A stretch of DNA of 64,000 nt. Source: Dendrosporobacter quercicolus. Lineage in GTDB: Bacteria > Bacillota > Negativicutes > DSM-1736 > Dendrosporobacteraceae. The notes below the pieces were generated by a model, which was not told where the DNA came from, ran no database searches, and saw nothing but the letters and a program-made list of their open reading frames with translations. Positions 9,318 through 16,443 of the stretch are shown one piece after another; the first letter of the stretch is position 1; each line of letters opens with the position of its first letter. The stretch covers positions 196,912-260,911 of the forward strand of contig NZ_FNHB01000005.1 in the NCBI RefSeq assembly GCF_900104455.1, read 5' to 3'. A program made the translations under genes and the position numbers.

Positions 9318-10324
9318 ATGAAAGAAGAAACGCGCTATATTTTTTCCAAAGGGGATTTAAGCCGCAAAGATTTTTCTATTTGTTTCCGCGGTGAACGAGG
9401 TAATATTTATCTGCCGATTAAAGACACTAAAGAATTGTATTGCTTTAATGACATTACGTTAAGTACAAAGCTATTGGAGATATTGGCGAAGGCCGGGATA
9501 TCGTACATTTCTTCGGGTACTATGAAAATTACGTGGGGACATTCTATCCCAAAGACTATCTGCTCAGCGGCAGGCTGACCGTCGCTCAGGCCTTAGCCTA
9601 TGACAACCAGGAGAAGCGTATGACCATTGCCCGGGCCATTGTAAAAAGTATTGCCCTGAATATGCATTTTGTCCTGTATCATTATTACCGGCATGGTAAA
9701 ACCGGATTAAAGCCGTTCCTGGACTGGCTAAAAAGCGATGTTCCTAATTTGCTGCCACGTATCACCGCGATCAAAACTTTGCTTAGTCTGGAAGGAGAAA
9801 TCTGGGCCAGATTTTATGGCGCTTTCCAAATAATATTACCAGAGGACTTCGCGATGAATAAAAGAGTAAAGCGTCCGCCGGACAATCCAATTAATGCTCT
9901 AATATCTTTTGGCAATACGCTATTGTATACAAAAACTTTGACACAGCTTTATCATACGCATTTGAATCAAACAATTTCCTATTTACATGAACCAATGGAA
10001 CGGCGTTATTCGTTGAGCCTGGACTTGTCAGAGACATTTAAACCCCTATTGGTATATAAAACTATTTTTGATTGTGTAAACAACAGAAAACTTACGGTAG
10101 CGAAACATTTTGAGAAAAAGCTGAATTACGCGTTGCTGAACGAGGCCGGGCGGAAGGTGTTTATTACTGAATTTGAGGAACGCATTAACGGGGTATTCGA
10201 CCATCCGAAATTAAAGCGGAAGGTTTCTTTTAAGCAGGCTATCCGGCTGGATGGATACAAATTAATCAAATATCTAATTGAGGAAAAACCAATGGTTTTT
10301 TTTGATATGGAGGATAAGGAATGA
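9318..10324 (+). pseudogene. cas1: cas1, disrupted by a one-base frameshift
   Basis: Cas1 is the integrase that inserts new spacers. The reading frame from 9318 runs as Cas1 to about residue 61 (AKAGIS) and then goes out of frame, stopping at 9578. The other frame, from about 9502, continues seamlessly as VHFFGYYENYVGTFYPKDYL and on to 10324. The span is 1007 nt, one short of a multiple of three, and one missing base near 9501-9504 (tcgta where tcggta would fit) restores a protein of about 335 aa, the family's normal size. Downstream catalytic blocks are intact (LEGEIWARFYGAF, YLHEPMERRYSLSLDLSE). No slippery run is seen. It could also be a sequencing error. Confidence 0.88.
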
Positions 10325-10605
10325 GCAATGTTAATTATAACTATGCTTTTATTTTTTATGATATTGGCGAAAAGCGGGTTCAGAAGGTTTTTAAAATTTG
10401 CAAGAGATATTTTAAACACCATCAGAAGTCGGTATTCCGGGGGCATATTACGCCGGCTAATTTAATTGAGTTAAAGAATGAACTTAATAAAATTATTGAT
10501 AAAGAAGAGGATTTCATCACGGTGATTAAGTTGAAGAGTAAAGCCGACTTTAGCGAAGATGTTCTGGGGAGCGATCATAAGAAAACGGAGTCGCTGATCA
10601 TTTGA
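10321..10605 (+). CDS. cas2: CRISPR-associated endoribonuclease-like Cas2
   Basis: Partner of Cas1 in the spacer-integration complex. The ferredoxin-like start (NYAFIFYDIGEKRVQKVFKICKRYF) and length of 94 aa match type I-B Cas2. The start overlaps the cas1 stop (ATGA). The 3' end of the gene (from about 10567) is duplicated at 13628, where it leads into the second copy of the CRISPR leader. With cas1 frameshifted, Cas2 probably has no partner unless cas1 is supplied elsewhere. Confidence 0.93.
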   Translation: MSNVNYNYAFIFYDIGEKRVQKVFKICKRYFKHHQKSVFRGHITPANLIELKNELNKIIDKEEDFITVIKLKSKADFSEDVLGSDHKKTESLII

Positions 10606-10782
10606 TTTTTCCAAGCAGGCTTTGCAGGCAGGCGGGGAGAAAGTCTTATAAATAGCAAGATTGCGGGGCTTTTGTCCTCAATTTGAAAGGCGTGCTGCCC
10701 CGGTTGGAAAATTTGGGCTAAATCCATTGTAACTGCTGGGATTTTTGATCATTCGGTTGTGAGAAATACAGTGTTTTCCTTG
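10606..10782 (+). promoter_or_regulatory. Leader of CRISPR array 2
   Basis: These 177 bp between the cas2 stop and the first repeat of array 2 contain no gene and are nearly repeated at 13665-13845 before array 3. Its position upstream of the intact first repeat marks it as the leader that drives pre-crRNA transcription and receives new spacers. Confidence 0.8.
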
Positions 10783-10999
10783 GGGCAACCAACACATTAG
10801 ATGTATTGAAATTTTTTGGGGATAATCCGTACGGTGAGGCTGTACTGGGGCAACCAACACATTAGATGTATTGAAATTTGACTTCTTCTCTTTCAAGTTG
10901 CTTGATAATCTGCGGGCAACCAACACATTAGATGTATTGAAATTTACAGGCGTATGTTAAAATCAGCACTGTCTGTTACGGGCAACCAACACATTAGAT
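10783..10999 (+). CRISPR. CRISPR array 2 (three repeats plus a truncated one)
   Basis: Identical 30-bp repeats (GGGCAACCAACACATTAG..., ending ATTGAAAT) start at 10783, 10848 and 10914, with spacers of 35, 36 and 36 bp. A fourth repeat at 10980-10999 retains only the first 20 bases and then runs into unrelated AT-rich sequence. The truncated repeat is at the leader-distal end, so the array was probably cut short there. Confidence 0.97.
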
Positions 11000-11316
11000 T
11001 CATAACCTTTTTCATTCTACTTTCACCTGATATCTGGAGCCCTGCAATTTCAAAGAATAATTTAATAGAGGGTTTATACGAAGAAATTACTATTCTCAAA
11101 ATTCTGCTACTGCCCACATCCCCGGCCAAGGACGTATGGAACATTTTTTGAGTACAGGCCAGATGGTTGATCTTTCTGATAACATTGCTCAAATATTGAA
11201 TATTAAAAACAAATTAGTGATTTAGGTAGTGGCTTAATTAAGACAGTAGTATAATTAACATATATTCCAGGGATTATTTCCCAGTATCAAAACATTTAAG
11301 AAAGCCGGTAATAACT
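11000..11316. other. AT-rich non-genic junction after array 2
   Basis: About 317 bp from the broken repeat to the MFS gene. No convincing gene is visible. One short open frame at 11136-11225 (29 aa, MEHFLSTGQMVDLSDN...) could be the tail of a lost gene, but nothing upstream supports it. The region probably contains the promoter of the transporter and one boundary of the inserted DNA. Confidence 0.4.
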
Positions 11317-12552
11317 TTGAATAATGCAGCGAAAAGAAATCCGGTAGTCACGCTCTCCTTAATTACCGCAGCCTGCCTTATAGGTGATTCTATGTTGTAC
11401 ATTGTATTACCAACGCATTGGAAGGAGGCGGGCTTAAACTCTTTATGGGAAGTTGGAATTCTCTTATCAGTGAATAGACTTGTACGAATACCGCTAAACC
11501 CACTTGTCGGATGGATATACAAAAAAATCAGCATTCGAACTGGCTTTGTTTTTGCTACTATAGTAGCGCTTTTAACTACTTTATCATATGGATTTGTACA
11601 AGGATTTTTACCATTGCTTATGATTCGTTGTACTTGGGGATTGGCTTGGACCTTTCTTCGCCTGGGAGCATATTTTACAATTATTGATTGTTCGGACGAC
11701 TCAAATCGTGGTCACTTTATGGGGCGGTATAATGGACTATATCGCTTAGGTAGTTTGTTTGGAATGCTTATCGGAGGCGTTATCGCCGATCATTATGGCC
11801 TCCAAAACACTGCCTTTGTTTTCGGGTTACTCACTCTGTCTTCAGTCCCCTTTGCTTTCTTTTACATACCTACATCCAAAAATTACGAAAATCAAATCGA
11901 TATTAAAACAAATAACTCCAGTATTATATGGAAAGACACAGATATTCTGTGGGCTTTAGCCGCCGGAACCTTTGTTGCAATGATTTATCAAGGTATGTTT
12001 ACGTCGACCCTTAGCCACCTAATAGAAGTACATAACTCTTCAACCGTATACATTGGAGCGTTGGCAATTGGAGCTGCGTCTCTGGGAGGTATTTTACAAG
12101 CATTACGGTGGAGTTGGGAACCATGGCTAGCTCCCTGGATTGGGAAAAAATCTGATGAAAAAAATGGTCGTTACTTTATTTTGGTTGCGACATTGGGATT
12201 AGCCAGTCTTTTATTTAGTTTAATCCCATTCCAATTTCCGGTATTACTATGGATAGTTATTCTGATAGGCATACAAATTACAGCAACCTTTTTAACGACT
12301 ATAGCAGACGCCCTTGCGTCTGATGTAGCCGTTAAATCGTCTTCGAAAATGAAAGTTATGACCACATATTCCCTTTTAATTGATTTCGGCGCAGCAGTTG
12401 GTCCAATATTTGGTTATTTACTTAGCGAATATATTGGAATATATTCCGCATACTGGTACGCTGCATTACTTTTAGCAATATTGGCATTCAAATACTCATT
12501 TCTTCTCATTCAAGTAATATCACCTAATAATATACTTAAGAAGAAGGAATAG
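11317..12552 (+). CDS. Major facilitator superfamily transporter
   Basis: A 411-aa, very hydrophobic protein with about 12 predicted membrane segments in two halves, separated by a hydrophilic loop near residues 190-205. A weak MFS loop 2-3 signature (GWIYKKISIRTG) appears near residues 65-76. Substrate unknown; drug or metabolite efflux is typical for such short MFS proteins. The start is a TTG with a poor ribosome site; an ATG at 11392 is an alternative. The gene is visibly more AT-rich than its neighbours and sits between two copies of the CRISPR leader, so it was probably acquired by transfer. Confidence 0.85.
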   Translation: MNNAAKRNPVVTLSLITAACLIGDSMLYIVLPTHWKEAGLNSLWEVGILLSVNRLVRIPLNPLVGWIYKKISIRTGFVFATIVALLTTLSYGFVQGFLPLLMIRCTWGLAWTFLRLGAYFTIIDCSDDSNRGHFMGRYNGLYRLGSLFGMLIGGVIADHYGLQNTAFVFGLLTLSSVPFAFFYIPTSKNYENQIDIKTNNSSIIWKDTDILWALAAGTFVAMIYQGMFTSTLSHLIEVHNSSTVYIGALAIGAASLGGILQALRWSWEPWLAPWIGKKSDEKNGRYFILVATLGLASLLFSLIPFQFPVLLWIVILIGIQITATFLTTIADALASDVAVKSSSKMKVMTTYSLLIDFGAAVGPIFGYLLSEYIGIYSAYWYAALLLAILAFKYSFLLIQVISPNNILKKKE

Positions 12553-12620
12553 CTTGATCTATCATTCTCAGTGACTGCTGCTCACATAAACAATAGTCGA
12601 AACGTTTCTTCTCTTCTTGT

Positions 12621-12644
12621 GGATACCGCCCTTGGGCGGTATCC
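12621..12644. repeat. Perfect GC-rich hairpin after the MFS gene
   Basis: GGATACCGCC (12621-12630) and GGCGGTATCC (12635-12644) pair perfectly across CTTG. There is no T-run. It may end the MFS transcript weakly or be a remnant of mobile DNA. Confidence 0.5.
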
Positions 12645-12727
12645 TACCATGAACGACCGGTATCTTTAGCATAAAAGGATTGGATACCTTTGCTGAACCC
12701 CCCGGTACGATTACCGCGAAATATTCA

Positions 12728-12770
12728 ATTGTGCGTGGAATCAATAAACAAGTCATATTCGAGGATGATG
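12728..12770 (+). repeat. Detached 43-bp copy of a transposase segment
   Basis: This stretch matches 12886-12928 inside the transposase gene with a single difference (C versus T). It lies just outside the left inverted repeat of the element, so it is a leftover from another copy or from an imperfect insertion event. Confidence 0.85.
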
Positions 12771-12774
12771 GAAT

Positions 12775-13620
12775 CAAAGGGACGGTTCTGTTGAGTTTAA
12801 AAGAATAACGTGATAGAATCTCAATGAGGTGATAAAAATGTCCAGACAAGCGCGTCAAAAAAGCGAAAGCGGAATTTATCACATTATTGTGCGTGGAATC
12901 AATAAACAAGTCATATTTGAGGATGATGAAGATCGAGAAAAGTTTATTGGATATTTACAGTATTATAAGGATATTGCCAGCTATCTTCTATATGGTTATT
13001 GTTTAATGGATAATCATATCCATTTATTAATTAAGGAGGGTAAAGAATCCATAGGAAACACGATGAAGAGAATCGGCGTAAGCTATGTATCGTGGTATAA
13101 TCGTAAATATGACCGAGCTGGACACTTATTTCAAGACCGATTTAAAAGTGAAGTTGTGGAAACTGATGAATACTTACTGACCGTATTGCGCTATATTCAT
13201 CAAAATCCAGTAAAAGCCGGAAAAGAGAAAAGCGTAGAAATTTATAAGTGGAGTAGTTATGCTGAATACATAGGTAAGAGTAAAATCATTGAGACTGGTT
13301 TTATATTAGGTATTTTTGCGGAAGAGCGAGAAAAATTCATTGTTCATTTTCAAAACTATATGAATGAATATGCTGACGCCAATTGTATTGAAATAAATGA
13401 AAAGAAAAGAATGTCAGATGATAAGATCAAAAAGATCATCCAAAAGTATGCAAAAGTTAAGATGCCTACCGAATTGCAAAATATGGAGAAAACAAAACGA
13501 GATGAAATAGTAAGAAAAATAAAAGAAATGAATGGTATTTCAACACGGCAAATAGCAAGACTAACGGGCATGAGTCAAAGTGTGATAGCTAAAGCTTAAC
13601 TCATTAGAACCGTCCCTTTG
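12775..13620 (+). mobile_element. REP-associated (Y1/IS200-like) transposable element
   Basis: The element is bounded by a perfect 15-bp inverted repeat, CAAAGGGACGGTTCT at 12775-12789 and AGAACCGTCCCTTTG at 13606-13620. It contains a single Y1-family transposase gene. The right end abuts the duplicated cas2 tail and leader, which makes it a boundary of the rearranged segment. Termini of this kind next to RAYT-type transposases are common in Firmicutes (established knowledge); the exact element name is not assigned. Confidence 0.88.
12838..13599 (+). CDS. REP-associated tyrosine transposase (Y1 family)
   Basis: A HUH single-strand DNA transposase acting on hairpin ends. The HUH motif appears as DNHIHLLI (about residues 58-65), and the nucleophilic tyrosine is likely in LRYIHQNPVKAG (about 118-129). 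The C-terminal part ends in a helix-turn-helix-like stretch (STRQIARLTGMSQSVIAKA), as in longer RAYT proteins. Length 253 aa. The ATG at 12838 follows GAGGTGAT; a GTG nine bases earlier is in frame but lacks that spacing. The gene is AT-rich relative to the surroundings and fills almost the whole element. Confidence 0.92.
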   Translation: MSRQARQKSESGIYHIIVRGINKQVIFEDDEDREKFIGYLQYYKDIASYLLYGYCLMDNHIHLLIKEGKESIGNTMKRIGVSYVSWYNRKYDRAGHLFQDRFKSEVVETDEYLLTVLRYIHQNPVKAGKEKSVEIYKWSSYAEYIGKSKIIETGFILGIFAEEREKFIVHFQNYMNEYADANCIEINEKKRMSDDKIKKIIQKYAKVKMPTELQNMEKTKRDEIVRKIKEMNGISTRQIARLTGMSQSVIAKA

Positions 13621-13627
13621 AGTACTA

Positions 13628-13845
13628 GGGAACGATCATAAGAAAACTGAGTCGCTGATCATTTGATTTTTTTCCAAGCAGGCTTGCCGGCAGGGGGAGG
13701 GAAAGTCTTGTAAATAGCAAGATTGCGGGGTTTTTGTCCTAAATCTGCAAGGCATGCTGCCCCAGTTGGAAAATTTGGGCTAAACCCATTGTAACTGCTG
13801 GGATTTTTGATCATTCAGGTTGTGAGAAATACAGCGTTTCCCTTG
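13628..13845 (+). repeat. Duplicated cas2 3' end plus CRISPR leader
   Basis: About 218 bp that match 10567-10782 almost base for base with scattered small differences. The first 37 bases copy the cas2 coding tail including its stop, followed by the whole leader ending directly at the first repeat of array 3. This makes array 3 a second, independently led array and shows that cas2-leader DNA was duplicated. Confidence 0.92.
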
Positions 13846-14270
13846 GGGCAACCAACACATTAGATGTATTGAAATCTGTTAATGCTGTCCAATTTATTCC
13901 CTCCTTTTATGGGGGCAACCAACACATTAGATGTATTGAAATATAAAAACAGCCCCAGCAATGGAGCTAACGGCAATGGGCAACCAACACATTAGATGTA
14001 TTGAAATACAGGTCATAGTTGAGCTCAATGATCCCATGGTAAAGGGCAACCAACACATTAGATGTATTGAAATCTGCGCAAATGGCAATTGCGGATCCGT
14101 CATGTCGTCGGGCAACCAACACATTAGATGTATTGAAATCAAAAATGAGGATTCGAATGGGGTTAAGTTGTATTGGGCAACCAACACATTAGATGTATTG
14201 AAATTTTTGGGATACGCAGCATAACTTTGCCTTTTATTCCGGTCAACCAACACATTAGATGTATTGGAAT
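13846..14270 (+). CRISPR. CRISPR array 3 (seven repeats)
   Basis: The 30-bp repeats start at 13846, 13913, 13978, 14044, 14110, 14175 and 14241, with six spacers of 35-37 bp. The first six repeats are identical to those of array 2. The last (14241-14270) has two changes (GGTCAACC at the 5' end, TTGGAAT at the 3' end), the usual decay at the leader-distal end. Plus-strand transcription from the leader at 13665-13845. Confidence 0.97.
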
Positions 14271-14435
14271 TCGAGACAAATATCCCTCCGCAAACAGCAA
14301 CAAGTTGGGACCGATTTTTATGTATAGCGGAAAAAGCAGGTTATGATAATTCCGGGTTCCGGATAAACTAATTTTAGCTCAAGCTGTGATTAGAGCAAAT
14401 TTAGCGGTAGGCGGACAAAGCAGAGGGGGCTACTG
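14271..14435. other. Short non-coding stretch after array 3
   Basis: 165 bp with no repeat copies and no gene. It holds the ribosome-binding site AGAGGGGG just before 14436. Confidence 0.5.
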
Positions 14436-15191
14436 ATGAACATTTATTGTGATATTCTGAAAATGGGAAAACGATTGGCGCAAAGCAAAACAACGCCGCG
14501 CCTTACCGTCATTGACACGCTGCAGGTAGTTTTGCAGGAACTGAGCAGGGGCTGCAAGACTGCGCCGTTATTGAATGCTTCAGCGTTGCTGGACGATGTC
14601 GCGGAAGTTTGCCGCTATACTTATAATTATGAGTCCGGGTTGGATTATGGGAATATTGCCCCGGTTTTTCCCAGTGTCTGGATTGAACTGGCTGATGCGC
14701 AAACGGCTGTAAATCTTGCCGCCTTTGTCGTATATACGGAAAACAACGGCCAGGCTGATTTGGCCGGGCAGGCGCAGAAGCATAACATCAAGGCTGATTT
14801 TCGCTGGCGCTGCCGGACGCGCTGTTTTATTAAAAAGGCAAATGGTAAAACCCTGCCGCTGAAATGGGAATGGATAGAGTATGTTGAGTCAGAGGGCCGT
14901 TCTGTACGCGGCCTGATGCAGCCGGTTGGCTTGCCGGGCGCTTTGGAAGAGGCGATTAACAGTGAGCTTGAACAGATGCAGTTTGTTCAGTCTGACTTGT
15001 GCGCTCTTGTGGCAAATCTGGGGTTATACACGATTGATATGATCAACAATCGCATTGCCACCCTGCAGTCGCCGCCGGGCTTGCGGCATAAGCCGCCGGC
15101 CGGTCGCAAGCGGGAAGTGGAGCATTATATCGTAGATCTAAATTTTAACAATAATCCTGTGATTGCGCCGGTATCCACGCTGCGGGGCTAG
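14436..15191 (+). CDS. Hypothetical protein, 251 aa
   Basis: I do not recognise this protein. It is soluble, without signal peptide or membrane segments, and of mixed alpha/beta character. It has a tryptophan-rich centre (DFRWRCRTRCF, LKWEWIEYVE near residues 120-155) and a basic, proline-containing tail (LRHKPPAGRKREVEHY). The ATG follows AGAGGGGG with good spacing. It stands alone behind CRISPR array 3 and ends at a strong terminator, so it is a monocistronic unit. Its GC and codon use resemble the right-hand neighbours, not the inserted MFS region. Confidence 0.75.
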   Translation: MNIYCDILKMGKRLAQSKTTPRLTVIDTLQVVLQELSRGCKTAPLLNASALLDDVAEVCRYTYNYESGLDYGNIAPVFPSVWIELADAQTAVNLAAFVVYTENNGQADLAGQAQKHNIKADFRWRCRTRCFIKKANGKTLPLKWEWIEYVESEGRSVRGLMQPVGLPGALEEAINSELEQMQFVQSDLCALVANLGLYTIDMINNRIATLQSPPGLRHKPPAGRKREVEHYIVDLNFNNNPVIAPVSTLRG

Positions 15192-15214
15192 TGCCTTATC
15201 AGGTACTGGCATAC

Positions 15215-15256
15215 GCCCGCATGATCCGCTCTGCTTTAGTGGATCATGCGGGCTTT
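15215..15256 (+). terminator. Intrinsic terminator after the 14436 gene
   Basis: Perfect 13-bp stem GCCCGCATGATCC (15215-15227) / GGATCATGCGGGC (15241-15253) followed by TTT. Confidence 0.85.
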
Positions 15257-15369
15257 ACTCTGTTTGCGTTCGCCGCTGTTTCGGATATAAGAGGTTTTTC
15301 CGCCGGCAGGACTTTGCCGTGCCGGTAGCGAAATAAAACAGCTGTAAACTTATGCGAAAAGAGGCCTTG

Positions 15370-16413
15370 ATGATGGCGGAATTGCCGCAAGGGCGCAATG
15401 GAAAAAACCTGTTCCCTTTTTCCTGGGTGCAGCGTTATATGCTTGCCGCGATTGTGCTGCTGGCACTTATTTTCTGGACTGCCGCCAAGCTGGGCGTGGT
15501 GCTGTTTATTGCCTCGCTGGTGACGCTGCTTGTTCTGCCGCTGCGCAATGCGCTGGAAAGAAAACTGTCCCGCGGCAGCGCGAGCTTGCTGGCGATGGTG
15601 ATCATGCTCGCTGTTATGGCGGCTTTTGCCACCTGGATCGTACGGACGATTGTGCCGAGTTTTTCTTTGTTTGCCTATAACATTCCGCAGATGATCAAGC
15701 CTGAATATATATTGTCGTTGATTGACGCTCTGAATTTGCCGCCGGAAATAACCCAATACATAGAACAACTGCTCAATGAGGCGGCGGCCTTTGCCGTAAG
15801 TCTTGTCAAGCAGTCGGTAAATCCGCTGGTTAACGCTCTGTCCGGCATGGTGGAGCTGGTTGGCGTACCGTTTATTGCCTTCTATTTTTTAAAAGACGGG
15901 GTAAAGCTTTGCAACATGGCTTTTTCCTACGCACCCCGGCGGGAAAGGGCCGAATTGCTGCGGGTGGCGAAGGAGATTGCCTGCATACTGGGCGCTTATA
16001 TCAAAGGCCAATTGACGGTATGCCTGTTTTCCGGCATTGCCGTGTTTGTTTATTTCCAGGCTACCGGGTTGCCGTTTGCACCGGTATTTGCTTCACTGGC
16101 GGCAGTCGGGGAACTGGTGCCGATTGTGGGCCCGCTGGCCGCTTCGGCGGCGGCGGTGGCGCTTTGTCTCGGAGAGTCCGTGGCTTTTGCCGTTAAGACA
16201 ACAATTTTTTATGTCATTCTGTTAAAAGTCAACCATAATTTGGTTTCGCCAAGCCTGATTGGCCGGGCGGTAAAGGTCCATCCGGTATTGATTATGATCG
16301 GGGTATTGCTGTTTGGTCATTTATTCGGCATTCTGGGCATGATTATGGCTGTGCCGGTGATGGGCGTTGGCCGTCTGGTATTGCGGGAGTTTCTGCCGCA
16401 GTATGGCGATTGA
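15370..16413 (+). CDS. AI-2E family membrane protein
   Basis: Integral membrane protein of the AI-2E/UPF0118 family (YdiK/TqsA/PerM type), members of which export signalling molecules or ions; the substrate here is not deducible. About 347 aa with paired hydrophobic helices at the N-terminus (two near residues 18-80), a central amphipathic part, and a C-terminal cluster of four to five helices with the family-like stretch GELVPIVGPLAAS. An ATG at 15352 is in frame but has no ribosome site; AAAGAGG favours 15370 or 15373. It lies 30 bp upstream of recQ and may be cotranscribed. Confidence 0.88.
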   Translation: MMAELPQGRNGKNLFPFSWVQRYMLAAIVLLALIFWTAAKLGVVLFIASLVTLLVLPLRNALERKLSRGSASLLAMVIMLAVMAAFATWIVRTIVPSFSLFAYNIPQMIKPEYILSLIDALNLPPEITQYIEQLLNEAAAFAVSLVKQSVNPLVNALSGMVELVGVPFIAFYFLKDGVKLCNMAFSYAPRRERAELLRVAKEIACILGAYIKGQLTVCLFSGIAVFVYFQATGLPFAPVFASLAAVGELVPIVGPLAASAAAVALCLGESVAFAVKTTIFYVILLKVNHNLVSPSLIGRAVKVHPVLIMIGVLLFGHLFGILGMIMAVPVMGVGRLVLREFLPQYGD

Positions 16414-16443
16414 CTGACAGGAGTGAGAGAAAGGCAGGTTCGG

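Noticed and set aside
9533-9578. Two separate overlapping genes in place of cas1
   Set aside because: Both parts align end to end as one Cas1 when one base is restored; separate functional proteins are unlikely because the fold would be cut in the N-terminal domain.
11136-11225. 29-aa frame MEHFLSTGQMVDLSDN... before the MFS gene
   Set aside because: No ribosome site and no recognisable upstream part; could be the tail of a lost gene but cannot be supported.
12568-12909. 113-aa minus-strand frame between the MFS and transposase genes
   Set aside because: It is a shadow spanning the hairpin, the stray 43-bp copy and the transposase start, without start signals.
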